A stretch of 52,347 nt of DNA. Origin: Komagataeibacter europaeus LMG 18890. Its GTDB lineage: Bacteria; Pseudomonadota; Alphaproteobacteria; Acetobacterales; Acetobacteraceae. The notes under the pieces are model-generated. The model ran no database searches, was not told where the DNA came from, and was given only the letters and a program-made list of their open reading frames with translations. Location of the stretch: contig NZ_CADP01000001.1 in NCBI RefSeq assembly GCF_000285295.1, positions 7,522 to 59,868 of the forward strand, given 5' to 3'. Shown here in pieces: positions 18,541-28,303 of this stretch (its first letter is position 1; each line of letters starts with the position of its first letter). The position numbers were made by a program, and so were the translations under genes.

Positions 18541-18581
18541 CGCTTTATCGATGGGCGTCAGTTCAGCCCATCGACAAAGCG
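18541..18581. terminator. Long hairpin between convergent genes
   Basis: CGCTTT-A-TCGATGGGC (18541-18556) pairs with GCCCATCGA-C-AAAGCG (18566-18581): 15 paired bases, one mismatch and a 9-base loop. The stop codon of the minus-strand aminotransferase gene lies in the loop and its last codons form one arm. No T-run follows on either side. It probably ends or stabilises both convergent transcripts. Confidence 0.5.
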
Positions 18582-19784
18582 TGCGATCCGTGTGCAGCTT
18601 TCCTTCAGGATATCGTCACTGGTGGCATAGGACAGCCGCAGGTAAGGTCCCTGCCCGAAGGCCGAGCCATGCACGACCGCCACATGCTGTTCCGCCAGCA
18701 GGGCAATGGCGAAATCCTGATCCGTTTCCAGCCGGTGGCCACCAGCCGAAACACGCCCCATGCATCCCGCAATACCCGGATAGGCATAGAACGCCCCATG
18801 CGGCATGGCGCAGGTCAGCCCCGGTATGGCTCGCAATGTGGACACCACCATTTCACGCCTGCGGGCATAGACCGCGCACATCTGGGCGATAATGTCCGCC
18901 GGACCATCCAGCGCCGCCGCCGCCGCCGCCTGGCTTATGGAACAGATACCTGACGTGGCGCTGCCCTGTATGGCCGTCATGGCGCGGATCAGGGACGTGG
19001 GGCCACCCACATATCCCACCCGCCAGCCCGTCATGGCATAGGCCTTGGACACACCATTCAGCGTCAGGATGCGCCCCTTGAGATCGGGCGCCACGGCGGC
19101 AAGGGAATGATGCCGCAATCCGTCATACAGCAGGTGTTCGTAAATCTCGTCCGACAGGATATGGACGTGCGGATGGCGGCGCAGCACCTCGGCCACGGCC
19201 TCCAGGTCAGCCTGCCCCATCGTCCCGCCGGTCGGGTTGTTGGGAAAGTTGAGGACAAGCCATTTGGTGCGCGGCGTAACGGCCGCCTCCAGCGCCTGTG
19301 CCGTCAGGCGGAAGCCATCGGCTTCGTGACAGTCGGCATAGACCGGGGTGCCACCGAACATCTGCACGATCAGCGGATAGCTGACCCAGTACGGACGGGG
19401 AATAACGACCTCATCCCCCGGCTGCACCGTGGCCATGAACGCGTTGAAAATGACCTGCTTGCCGCCATTGGACACCATGATTTCGGCTGGCGCGTACTCC
19501 AGTCCGTTCTCACGCGCGAACTTGCGCGCGATGGCCGCCTTCAGCGCGGGCGTGCCATCAACGGGCGGATATTTTGTCTGTCCGTCCAGTGCCGCGCGGT
19601 GCGCTGCCTCGATCACGGCGGCGGGGGTGGCGAAATCAGGTTCCCCCAGGGCGAGGGAGAGTACCTTCTCCCCCTTCGCACGCAGGTTGCGCGCGCGCTG
19701 GGCCATGGCAATGGTGGCTGGTACCGTCAGGCGGTCCATCCGCTGCGCAAACAGCGGGTGGGTCCGGTCAGCATCCCTGTCCAT
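18558..19784 (-). CDS. Class I/II aminotransferase, aspartate aminotransferase-like
   Basis: This is a PLP enzyme of the AspC/AatA (fold type I) group. The 408 residues show LALGEPDFATP, VSNGGKQVIFNAFMA, NFPNNPTGG, the PLP-contacting DEIYEHLLYDG and the Schiff-base lysine in [16 protein letters not shown], with the substrate-binding Arg in LRLSYAT. It lies 5 bases after the paralogous aatA-like gene and the two line up along their whole length, so they look like a tandem duplication. The exact amino acid substrate is not clear; aspartate/glutamate or an aromatic acid is possible. Confidence 0.85.
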   Translation of the reverse strand: MDRDADRTHPLFAQRMDRLTVPATIAMAQRARNLRAKGEKVLSLALGEPDFATPAAVIEAAHRAALDGQTKYPPVDGTPALKAAIARKFARENGLEYAPAEIMVSNGGKQVIFNAFMATVQPGDEVVIPRPYWVSYPLIVQMFGGTPVYADCHEADGFRLTAQALEAAVTPRTKWLVLNFPNNPTGGTMGQADLEAVAEVLRRHPHVHILSDEIYEHLLYDGLRHHSLAAVAPDLKGRILTLNGVSKAYAMTGWRVGYVGGPTSLIRAMTAIQGSATSGICSISQAAAAAALDGPADIIAQMCAVYARRREMVVSTLRAIPGLTCAMPHGAFYAYPGIAGCMGRVSAGGHRLETDQDFAIALLAEQHVAVVHGSAFGQGPYLRLSYATSDDILKESCTRIARFVDGLN

Positions 19785-19789
19785 ATCCC

Positions 19790-21055
<1,266 letters not shown>

Positions 21056-21934
21056 CTAGTGCGAAGACGCGGCGGTGGAAACAGCAGATATGTGATCGGG
21101 CATGCCTGCGGCAGCGCATACCTGTCGCGGCGTCATGCCCGCCGCGCGCATGGCGCGGATGGAGACCGCGCCATCACGCTTGGCCAGCCTCCGGCCCGTG
21201 TCGTCGCATAACAGGGGATGGTGGCTGTAACACGGCGCGGGCCAGCCCATGACATGCTGCAGCAGGCGATGCAGCGCGGTGGCGGCCATAAGGTCCTCGC
21301 CCCTTGTCACAAGGTTTACGCCCTGCAGCGCGTCATCATGCGTGACGCACAGGTGATAGGACGCGGGCACATCCTTGCGCGCCAGCACTACATCGCCAAA
21401 CAGCTGCGGCTGACATGGACGCGGGCCGTGGCCAAGTTCATGCCATGTCAGGTCCCGCGCACCGGGCAGGCGCAGCGTGGCCGCCATGTCCAGCCGCAGC
21501 GCATGGGGCACGCCCGCCGCCAGCATGTCCGCCCGCAGCGCGGGATTCATGTGCCTGCACGTACCGGGATAGACCAGCGTGCCGTCGGGGGCATGATGGG
21601 GGGCGCTTGCGGCTTCGGCAATGTCGCGCCGGGTGCAGAAACATGGATACAGCAGGCCACGCGCCTGCAGGCTGTCCAGCACGCGGCGGTAGTCGGCCAT
21701 GTGCTGCGATTGCCTGCGCACCGGCTGCGGCCATGACAGGCCAAGCCAGGCCAGGTCCGTGTAAAGGTCGGCAATGAATTCGGGGCGGCAGCGGACCGTG
21801 TCGATGTCTTCCACGCGCAGCAGGAAGACCCCACCCGACTCCACAGCCATCCGCCAGCCCCGCAGGGCTGATGCGACATGGCCAAGGTGCAGGTGCCCGG
21901 TGGGGCTTGGGGCAAAACGGGTCGTGAACGCCAT
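21056..21934 (-). CDS. gluQ: Glutamyl-Q tRNA(Asp) synthetase
   Basis: GluQ-RS attaches glutamate to the queuosine base at position 34 of tRNA(Asp). The 292 residues are a truncated glutamyl-tRNA synthetase with catalytic core but no anticodon-binding domain. RFAPSPTGHLHLGH holds the HIGH motif, and RLAKRDG replaces KMSKS. The zinc site typical of the family is visible as YPCFCTRRDI followed by YPGTCRH. Its usual partner dksA is not next to it. It is first in a likely operon with the two aminotransferase genes. Confidence 0.9.
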   Translation of the reverse strand: MAFTTRFAPSPTGHLHLGHVASALRGWRMAVESGGVFLLRVEDIDTVRCRPEFIADLYTDLAWLGLSWPQPVRRQSQHMADYRRVLDSLQARGLLYPCFCTRRDIAEAASAPHHAPDGTLVYPGTCRHMNPALRADMLAAGVPHALRLDMAATLRLPGARDLTWHELGHGPRPCQPQLFGDVVLARKDVPASYHLCVTHDDALQGVNLVTRGEDLMAATALHRLLQHVMGWPAPCYSHHPLLCDDTGRRLAKRDGAVSIRAMRAAGMTPRQVCAAAGMPDHISAVSTAASSH

Positions 21935-22154
21935 TATTGAATTAAAACAGCAGGATACCTGAAAACACCGTCATTTTCTTGCTTTCCTCCGTGCATGAAG
22001 GGCATCTGGACACCCCGTGGGCATGACTTGCCACGCCATGCGGGGTCTGCAATAGATTCCTGCAGTTATCTGACGACGACGCACAACGCAGGCGTTCGCT
22101 TCGCTACAGGATACGCCCAAGCATTGTGCGCGGCATTCGGAAAGGAATGCGTCC

Positions 22155-22715
22155 GTGCCCTGTGACAGTCAATACCTGCCCGCCCTGGTCCTGAACGCCG
22201 ATTTCAGGCCCCTTTCCTACTTTCCGCTTTCCCTGTGGTCATGGCAGGACGCCATCCGCGCCGTCTGGCTGGACCGCGTATCGGTGCTGAGCGAATATGA
22301 CACCGTCGTGCGTTCCCCCACCCACAGCCTGCGCCTGCCCAGCGTCATCGCGCTGAAGGACTATATCCCGTCCGCCCGCAAGCCCGCCTTCACCCGCTTC
22401 AACGTCTTCCTGCGGGACAATTTTTCCTGCCAGTACTGCAACACCCGCTTCCCGACACAGGAACTGACATTCGACCACGTCATTCCGCGCAGCAAGGGCG
22501 GCCGCACAAGCTGGGAAAACGTGGTGACGGCATGCAGCCCATGCAACCTGATCAAGGGATCGTACATGCCCCACCAGATCCGCATGTATCCCGACCGCAC
22601 GCCCACACGCCCCACCAGCCGCAGGCTACAGGAAAACGGCCGGGCCTTTCCGCCCAACTACCTGCATGAAAGCTGGCGCGATTACCTGTACTGGGACACC
22701 GAACTGGAAAACTGA
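22155..22715 (+). CDS. HNH endonuclease family protein
   Basis: The 186 residues contain a zinc-finger HNH nuclease module: CQYCNTRFPTQELTFDHVIP, then SKGGRTSWENVVTACSPCNLIKG. The two CxxC pairs and the DH, N and N residues are intact. The rest (start ALVLNADFRPLSYFPLSLWS) matches a chromosomal HNH family widespread in alphaproteobacteria. Its cellular role is not established, and nothing here suggests a mobile element or a restriction system. The start is a GTG at 22155 with AAAGGA 8 bases upstream. Confidence 0.82.
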   Translation: MPCDSQYLPALVLNADFRPLSYFPLSLWSWQDAIRAVWLDRVSVLSEYDTVVRSPTHSLRLPSVIALKDYIPSARKPAFTRFNVFLRDNFSCQYCNTRFPTQELTFDHVIPRSKGGRTSWENVVTACSPCNLIKGSYMPHQIRMYPDRTPTRPTSRRLQENGRAFPPNYLHESWRDYLYWDTELEN

Positions 22716-22720
22716 ACGGA

Positions 22721-22738
22721 TCGGGGCACAGGCCCCGA
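22721..22738. terminator. Hairpin between convergent genes
   Basis: TCGGGGC (22721-22727), loop ACAG, GCCCCGA (22732-22738), followed on the plus strand by a T-rich but interrupted stretch. It lies between the HNH gene and the convergent lipoprotein gene and may serve both. Confidence 0.5.
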
Positions 22739-22742
22739 CACG

Positions 22743-23057
22743 TTATTTTGTATAGCTGTAACCGTATTCGTCCGCCATCTTCTGCAGGTCGGGCGCGCCA
22801 CGCAGCTTCAGCGGCAACGGCTCGGCATGCTTGTGGTTCTTGCTGAAGACGAAGTTGTGGTCGCTCATCCGCTGGCAAGTGTTCGCAGCGATGGGAAAGC
22901 TGAGCTGCATGGTGGTGCCCATCTGTTCGCGCAGGCACTTCACGTCACTTTCGAAGGGCTTGCGCCCGATTTCAGCGGTACAGCCGCATACCATAACCAG
23001 CCCACATGCCAGCAGCCCGAGGCGGGCGGACATTCTTTCCACGATTTTCAGCTTCAT
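22743..23057 (-). CDS. Small predicted lipoprotein, unknown
   Basis: The 104 residues begin with a basic start and a hydrophobic segment ending in a Cys-rich lipobox-like sequence (LVMVCGCTAE, Cys near residue 26). The mature part carries two more Cys residues (DVKCLREQ and ANTCQRM), which could form a disulfide in the periplasm. No domain is recognised. It is convergent with the HNH gene. Confidence 0.55.
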   Translation of the reverse strand: MKLKIVERMSARLGLLACGLVMVCGCTAEIGRKPFESDVKCLREQMGTTMQLSFPIAANTCQRMSDHNFVFSKNHKHAEPLPLKLRGAPDLQKMADEYGYSYTK

Positions 23058-23443
23058 TTCGACCCCGTCGCTTAAGCGGTGCCGACACTGCCACGAAAGC
23101 GCCGGTTGCGATAGGGGACATGACGGTCATCCACGCCCTGCCCCGTTGGCAGTGCATAGGTCCCCTACCCCCAAAGCCGGGCATGAAAGAAAAACATACC
23201 AGCCCATGAAATACAGCAAGGGGCGTGCTGGCATTAACTGAATGCATAGGTGATATTACCGTGAACTGGATGACAGATCACACTTATATTGCCACCCTCT
23301 GTCATTATTCTTATTTTTTCTAAATCGTGTCTGATATATAAAAAATACAAATACGGCGCTGGTCCGGCTGTAAATTTGTTATCGGATTGCGTATGCACTG
23401 GCGTGCTGTGACACCGTCCCCATCGATGCCCTGAGGTAAAAGA
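23058..23443. other. Intergenic region upstream of hpnR
   Basis: These 386 bases hold no supported gene. An inverted pair TAGGGGAC (23112-23119) and GTCCCCTA (23160-23167) lies in the left half. TTGCCA (23289-23294) and TATTTT (23312-23317), 17 bases apart, are a plausible hpnR promoter within an AT-rich stretch; the leader would then be about 120 bases long. Confidence 0.4.
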
Positions 23444-24988
23444 ATGAGATTACTGGCCGTTCATCCAAGCTCGCTCATGTACACGAAGGTCTTCCTGCGT
23501 CTTGAACCGCTGGGGCTTGAACTGGTTGCCGGTGCCGCGCGCAACAAGGGACATGATGTGGAAATCATCGACCTGCAGGTCGAGAAGCATCCCGATTACT
23601 GGGAACGCATCGAGCGATTCCGTCCGCACGCCATCTGTTTTTCGGGCAACTACCTGGCCAATGTCCCCGAGATCATTGACCTGTGCAAGGAAACGCGCAG
23701 GCGCCTGCCCAACGTGTTCCTGTTCATTGGCGGGCACTCGATCTCGTTCATCGCGCGTGACGTGCTCGCACTGTCCGACGGGGCCATCAACTGCGTGCTG
23801 AAGGGGGAGGGCGACGCCACCGTCGGCCTGCTGCTCGAGGCATGGGAACAGGGCAAGGACCTGCTGACCGTGCCCGGCGTCGTCACCATGGAAGGCGATG
23901 GCCCGCCGCCGATCTTCATCGAATCCCTGGATGAAGTCCGTCCCGCGCGTGACCTGCTGCGCCACCGCCGCAAGTACTTCATCGGCACGCTGGACCCGGC
24001 GGCGTCGATCGAATTCGCCCGTGGCTGCCCCTGGGACTGCACGTTCTGCAGCGCATGGACCTTCTATGGCCGGTCCTACCGCACTGCCAGCGCCAAGGTG
24101 ATTGGCGAGGAACTGGAGGGAATCAAGGAACCCGGCATCTTCATCGTCGATGACGTGGCCTTCGTCCATGCCGAGCACGGCCTTGCCATCGCCGATGAGA
24201 TCAAGCGCCGCAACATCAAGAAGGAATACTACCTCGAGACCCGCGCCGACGTGCTGATGCGCAACAAGGAAGTGTTCGCGGTCTGGAAGGAAATCGGCCT
24301 GAGCTACATCTTCCTCGGGCTGGAAGCCGTCGATGCGGAAGGGCTGAAGCGGTTCCGCAAGCGCGTGTCGATGGACCGCAATTTCGAGGCGCTGGAATAC
24401 GCCCGTTCGCTGGACCTGATCGTCGCCATCAACCTGATTGCCGACCCGTCATGGGATCGCGAACGCTTCGAGGTGATCCGCCAGTGGTGCCTGGAAATCC
24501 CGGACATCGTGAACATTTCGGTCACCACCCCCTACCCCGGCACGGAAATCTGGGAAAGCGAGTCCCGCAAGCTGACCACGCGCGACTATCGCCTGTTTGA
24601 TATCCAGCACGCGGTCATGCCCACCACGCTGCCGCTGCGTGAGTTCTATGAAGAACTGGTCAAGACCCAGCAGATCCTGAACAACAAGCATCTGGGCTGG
24701 AGCGCGATCAAGGACACGCTGGGCATTGCCCTGCGTCTTGCGCTGCGTGGGCAGACCAACTTCCTGACCATGATCTGGAAGTTCAATTCGGTCTTCAATC
24801 CCGACCTGCAGATGGCCGACCATGCGCAGAAGCCGGAATACGAAATGCCGCTGAAGCCGGAAGGCACCGATCAGAAAATCGATCGCAAGACACTGTATGT
24901 CCATGGTCCTGCCGGCCGCAAGTCGCGCAAACTGGATGATGATACCGAAAAGTTTGTGGATGAAACCCGCATGAGCACGGTTGACTGA
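23444..24988 (+). CDS. hpnR: Hopanoid C-3 methylase HpnR (B12-binding radical SAM)
   Basis: HpnR adds a methyl group at C-3 of bacteriohopanepolyols, a modification typical of acetic acid bacteria and methanotrophs. The 514 residues have an N-terminal cobalamin-binding domain (about 1-140), then the radical SAM core with the cluster motif CPWDCTFC (Cys195, Cys199, Cys202), then the family tail. Later core elements are visible as FIVDDVAFVHAEHG and SYIFLGLEAVDAEGL. GAGGT lies 8 bases before the ATG. The gene stands alone, away from other hopanoid genes, and ends at a strong intrinsic terminator. Confidence 0.92.
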   Translation: MRLLAVHPSSLMYTKVFLRLEPLGLELVAGAARNKGHDVEIIDLQVEKHPDYWERIERFRPHAICFSGNYLANVPEIIDLCKETRRRLPNVFLFIGGHSISFIARDVLALSDGAINCVLKGEGDATVGLLLEAWEQGKDLLTVPGVVTMEGDGPPPIFIESLDEVRPARDLLRHRRKYFIGTLDPAASIEFARGCPWDCTFCSAWTFYGRSYRTASAKVIGEELEGIKEPGIFIVDDVAFVHAEHGLAIADEIKRRNIKKEYYLETRADVLMRNKEVFAVWKEIGLSYIFLGLEAVDAEGLKRFRKRVSMDRNFEALEYARSLDLIVAINLIADPSWDRERFEVIRQWCLEIPDIVNISVTTPYPGTEIWESESRKLTTRDYRLFDIQHAVMPTTLPLREFYEELVKTQQILNNKHLGWSAIKDTLGIALRLALRGQTNFLTMIWKFNSVFNPDLQMADHAQKPEYEMPLKPEGTDQKIDRKTLYVHGPAGRKSRKLDDDTEKFVDETRMSTVD

Positions 24989-25018
24989 GCCGTCACGCCG
25001 CATCACGTTCATGACCTG

Positions 25019-25051
25019 AAAGGCCGGTTGCTTCATGCACCGGCCTTTTTT
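25019..25051 (+). terminator. Intrinsic terminator of hpnR
   Basis: AAAGGCCGGT (25019-25028) pairs perfectly with ACCGGCCTTT (25039-25048) around a 10-base loop and runs into six T residues (25046-25051). It lies about 30 bases after the hpnR stop. This is the best rho-independent terminator in the window. Confidence 0.9.
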
Positions 25052-25464
25052 GCATCCTGACGCTACACACCGTCCCGGTTATCTGACGGGCTGCTCTCCA
25101 CGCCTGCCGACCCGTAGAAACAGGCCCTGACCGACAGCCATGATCCCGTGCCACATGCCGCTGCGCGTCGTCCCGGCAGGTTATGGGGTGATAGGCTGCG
25201 GCATGAAGCATGGCTTTTCAGTCCGCAATTCCCGATAGTAATTTTATTACAATCGATAATATCAAAAGCTAATACACGCCCGGTCTGGCCCCTGCCCCCG
25301 CAAGCCCGTGCAGGACCATCAATCATGTCCTTGACGCGTTTCTGGGTCCGTCGCCGGGGAATAAGGGGATGATGGCGTTAAACGCCCTTATCTGGTGTAA
25401 TTGGTCCGGTTCTCAACCACAGGCACCCATACAGGCTGCCAGCAGGTGTAAAGGCGATCAGATC
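25052..25464. other. Intergenic region upstream of the copZ-like gene
   Basis: No gene is supported in these 413 bases. A perfect palindrome GGCGTT-A-AACGCC lies at 25374-25386, flanked by ATAAGGG (25361-25367) and CCCTTAT (25385-25391), so a larger hairpin is possible. A TGn-TGTAAT extended -10-like element follows at 25394-25401. This may be the regulated promoter of the copZ-like gene. Confidence 0.4.
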
Positions 25465-25674
25465 ATGGAAACAATAACACTGAACATAAGCGGCATGACC
25501 TGTGACGGGTGCGCGTCCAAGGTAGTGAATGCGCTGCAAGCCGTGGATGGCGTCTCGATGGTGGAAGTCTCGCTGGAACAGGGCAAGGCCTTCGTCACCT
25601 ATGACGGACGCGTCACCAATCCCGACGACCTGTTCGCCGCAGTGGACGATGCCGGTTTTGACGCCGGTTACTGA
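25465..25674 (+). CDS. Heavy-metal-associated domain protein, CopZ-like
   Basis: The 69 residues form a single HMA domain with the copper-binding motif GMTCDGCASKV and the usual beta-alpha-beta-beta-alpha-beta pattern (VSMVEVSLEQGKAFVTYDG, DLFAAVDDAGFDA). Such proteins carry Cu(I) in the cytoplasm to a P-type ATPase or regulator. The frame is open upstream, but the domain starts at this ATG and AAGG lies before it. No copper ATPase or MerR-type regulator gene is adjacent, which is unusual for copZ. Confidence 0.85.
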   Translation: METITLNISGMTCDGCASKVVNALQAVDGVSMVEVSLEQGKAFVTYDGRVTNPDDLFAAVDDAGFDAGY

Positions 25675-25691
25675 CCGGCCGGGACAGGCGT

Positions 25692-25776
25692 GAAAGAAGT
25701 TCCTGGTGAAGCTTTTTTCAAAAGGCTTCAGGAAACGCCGCCTTTTTGAAAAAAGGCGGCCCCCGGAAAACTTCTG
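25692..25776 (+). repeat. Dispersed intergenic repeat, copy 1
   Basis: This element of about 85 bases has short inverted ends (AGAAGTT and AACTTCT). It contains two hairpins. The first is GAAGC...GCTTC; the second is perfect: GCCGCCTTTTT (25737-25747), loop GA, AAAAAGGCGGC (25750-25760). A diverged copy in the opposite orientation lies at about 50697-50777. It sits between the copZ-like gene and the convergent sufE gene, so it probably also terminates transcription on both strands. Confidence 0.75.
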
Positions 25777-25784
25777 TTCCGCAT

Positions 25785-26228
25785 TCAGGCGGGCATCGCC
25801 GCGGCGGCCTTGCGTATGGCCTGCGCCATGGCTTCCACCCCGTTGCCTCGGTTGGTGGACAGGGCCTGCACCAGTCCAAGGTCACGCAGGAATCCGGGGT
25901 CCGTATTCAGGATCTCGTCCCGGCTGCGTCCCGAATAAACCCGCAGCAGCAGCGCCACCAGTCCCGACACGATGGCCGCGTCCGACGCGCCGGCCAGGTA
26001 CAGCAGGCCATCACGCGGCTGCACTTCCATCCAGACCTGGCTCTGGCATCCCGGCACGCGATGGGCGTCATCCTGCCATTCAGCGGGGAATGGCGGCAGC
26101 TTGCGCCCCAGTTCGATGATGTACTGGTAACGCTGCATCCAGTCATCAAACAGGGCCAGTTCCTCGCCAATTTCCGCAATGGCATCAGCGGCGGTGTCGT
26201 CCTCGGGCTTAACAAAGGGGTCGGTCAT
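25785..26228 (-). CDS. sufE: SufE-family cysteine desulfurase activator
   Basis: SufE accepts sulfur from the cysteine desulfurase SufS and passes it on for Fe-S cluster assembly. The 147 residues show ALFDDWMQRYQYIIELGRKL and the active cysteine in HRVPGCQSQVW (Cys61), followed by the SufE core GASDAAIVSGLVALLLRVYS. Two ATGs lie side by side; AGGAAAG is 5 bases before the second (26228), which is therefore chosen. No other suf gene is adjacent. Confidence 0.9.
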   Translation of the reverse strand: MTDPFVKPEDDTAADAIAEIGEELALFDDWMQRYQYIIELGRKLPPFPAEWQDDAHRVPGCQSQVWMEVQPRDGLLYLAGASDAAIVSGLVALLLRVYSGRSRDEILNTDPGFLRDLGLVQALSTNRGNGVEAMAQAIRKAAAAMPA

Positions 26229-26330
26229 CATCTTTCCTGTTACGCGGGGCCTCATGACGGGCCGGAAAACGGGACGGAACGCAAAAGGCCGAACCCTGTG
26301 GCGCGGCCCCCTGCACCGGCAGTTACTGCC

Positions 26331-27644
26331 CTACAGGATAAAGCGGCTCAGATCACCCTTGCGGGCCAGGGGGGCCACCCGGTTCTGGACATCATCGGCC
26401 GTGATCACCACATCCTCACCACTCCTGTCGGCAGCAGTGAAGGATACGTCTTCCAGCAGGCGTTCCAGCACGGTGGCCAGACGCCGCGCGCCGATATTCT
26501 CGACACGTTCATTGATGTCGGCCGCCAGTTCCGCCAGCGCGTCAATCGCGCCATCGGTAAAGGACAGCGTGACCTTTTCCGTGCCCAGCAGGGCGACGTA
26601 CTGCTGCAGCAGTGAATGCTCCGGCTCGGTGAGTATCCGGCGCAGGTCGTCACGCGTCAGCGACGCCAGTTCCACGCGGATGGGCAGACGCCCCTGCAGT
26701 TCGGGCAGCAGGTCGGACGGCTTGGCGATATGGAATGCGCCAGATGCGATGAACAGGATATGGTCCGTGCGCACGGGGCCGTATTTGGTGGAAACCGTCG
26801 TCCCTTCAATCAGGGGCAGCAGGTCGCGCTGCACCCCTTCACGTGATACGTCGCCGCCACGCGATCCCCCTTCGGACGCACGGGCACAGACCTTGTCGAT
26901 CTCATCAAGGAAGACAATGCCATGGTCCTGCGCATGGGCCACGGCTTCACGCGTCAGGGTTTCGGTATCCAGCATCTTGTCCGCTTCCTGCCGGATCAGG
27001 GCGGCACGGGCGGCAGCCACCGTCATGCGCTTCTGCTGCGGCATGCGGTTCATGAAGCCCTTCATCATGTCGGAGAAGTTGATGACCGCACCGGGCGTCA
27101 TGTTCGGCATGTCGGACGGTGACGGGCTGCCCCCTTCGGCAATCGAGATCTCGACTTCCTTGTTTTCCAGTTCACCGGCACGCAGCATCCGGCGGAACTT
27201 GTTCCGGGTTTCGGACGAAGCGCCTTCACCCACCAGGGCGTCGAGCAGGATGTCCTCGGCCGCCTGTTCGGCGTTCTTTTCCACGTCCTTGCGCCGCAGG
27301 TCGCGCAGCATGTTGATCGAGGCCTCGACCAGATCACGCACGATGCTTTCCACGTCGCGGCCGACATAACCGACTTCGGTGAATTTCGTGGCCTCGACCT
27401 TCAGGAAGGGCGCCTGCGCCAGCTTGGCCAGACGGCGCGCGATTTCGGTCTTGCCGCAACCCGTCGGCCCGATCATCAGGATGTTCTTGGGCACGACCTC
27501 GTCACGCATCGCATCGGTCAGCTGCGCGCGCCGCCAGCGGTTGCGCAGCGCAATGGCCACGGCACGCTTCGCATCGGCCTGGCCGATGATGTAGCGGTCC
27601 AGTTCGGCCACGATTTCACGCGGGGAATGATTGGGAATTTCCAT
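26331..27644 (-). CDS. hslU: ATP-dependent protease ATPase subunit HslU
   Basis: HslU is the AAA+ unfoldase that feeds proteins into the HslV peptidase. The 437 residues begin with the family signature [20 protein letters not shown]. Walker A is GPTGCGKTE and Walker B is [11 protein letters not shown]. The I-domain and the C-terminal sensor-2 region with the end LSRFIL are present. The C-terminal tail, which inserts into HslV, is intact. The ATG overlaps the hslV stop by one base (TAATG), as in most hslVU operons. Confidence 0.96.
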   Translation of the reverse strand: MEIPNHSPREIVAELDRYIIGQADAKRAVAIALRNRWRRAQLTDAMRDEVVPKNILMIGPTGCGKTEIARRLAKLAQAPFLKVEATKFTEVGYVGRDVESIVRDLVEASINMLRDLRRKDVEKNAEQAAEDILLDALVGEGASSETRNKFRRMLRAGELENKEVEISIAEGGSPSPSDMPNMTPGAVINFSDMMKGFMNRMPQQKRMTVAAARAALIRQEADKMLDTETLTREAVAHAQDHGIVFLDEIDKVCARASEGGSRGGDVSREGVQRDLLPLIEGTTVSTKYGPVRTDHILFIASGAFHIAKPSDLLPELQGRLPIRVELASLTRDDLRRILTEPEHSLLQQYVALLGTEKVTLSFTDGAIDALAELAADINERVENIGARRLATVLERLLEDVSFTAADRSGEDVVITADDVQNRVAPLARKGDLSRFIL

Positions 27645-28237
27645 TACGCCGCTCCGTCCTGCGCATCCGCGCCCAGTGTTTCCACAATGACGGAATGATT
27701 GGTGTAAACACAGATGTCACCGGCGATCTTCATTGACCGCCGTGCGATGTCGACCGCCGGCAGTCCCGCGATCCCCAGCAGCGCGCGTGCCGCCGACAGC
27801 GCGTAATTGCCACCCGAACCGATGGCGATGATGCCGTCCTCGGGTTCCAGCACGTCGCCATTGCCGGTCAGGGTGAAGGAGCGTTCGGCATCCGCCACGG
27901 CCATCATCGCCTCCAGCCGACGCAGGTAGCGATCCGTGCGCCAGTCCTTCGCCAGTTCCACGCAGGCGCGTTCCAGCTGGTTGGGGTAGCGTTCCAGCTT
28001 GTTTTCCAGCCGTTCCAGAAGGGTGAAGGCATCCGCCGTGGCCCCTGCGAACCCGGCAAGGATCTGCCCGGTGGGGCCGATGCGGCGCACCTTGCGGGCA
28101 TTGCCCTTGATCACGGTGGCGCCCAGCGTCACCTGCCCATCGCCCGCCATGGCAACCTGGCCATCACGCCGGACACATAAGATGGTTGTTCCATGCCACC
28201 CGACAGGGTCATGGGGAGATGAATGATATTCTTGCAT
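27644..28237 (-). CDS. hslV: ATP-dependent protease peptidase subunit HslV
   Basis: HslV is the threonine peptidase of the HslVU complex. The 197 residues have the active site [11 protein letters not shown]; Thr17 should become the N-terminal nucleophile after removal of a 16-residue propeptide, a length common in alphaproteobacteria. AGDGQVTLG and [14 protein letters not shown] are further family marks. No clear ribosome site precedes the ATG at 28237. hslVU is usually heat-shock regulated, but I could not place a convincing RpoH promoter. Confidence 0.95.
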   Translation of the reverse strand: MQEYHSSPHDPVGWHGTTILCVRRDGQVAMAGDGQVTLGATVIKGNARKVRRIGPTGQILAGFAGATADAFTLLERLENKLERYPNQLERACVELAKDWRTDRYLRRLEAMMAVADAERSFTLTGNGDVLEPEDGIIAIGSGGNYALSAARALLGIAGLPAVDIARRSMKIAGDICVYTNHSVIVETLGADAQDGAA

Positions 28238-28303
28238 ATCAATAGAAATAAAACGTTCTCACGCCAGCACAAGGGGCAAGAACGCCCCGACGGTGCGGCG
28301 CCC

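Noticed and set aside
22013-22046. A structured leader or riboswitch before the HNH gene (CCCCG...CGGGGT with inner TGG/CCA)
   Set aside because: The pairing is short, competing stems share bases, and no known riboswitch motif is visible.
22155-22715. Homing or restriction endonuclease role for the HNH gene
   Set aside because: No intron, intein, methyltransferase or mobile element surrounds it, and the protein matches a widespread chromosomal family.
25063-25326. An 87-codon minus-strand open frame between hpnR and the copZ-like gene
   Set aside because: No ribosome site, no family likeness and shadow-like composition; the region reads as regulatory.
28238-28303. A heat-shock (RpoH) promoter before hslV
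   Set aside because: CTTGCCC is present on the minus strand, but no matching CCCCAT-type -10 lies at the right distance. A sigma-70-like reading is equally weak.
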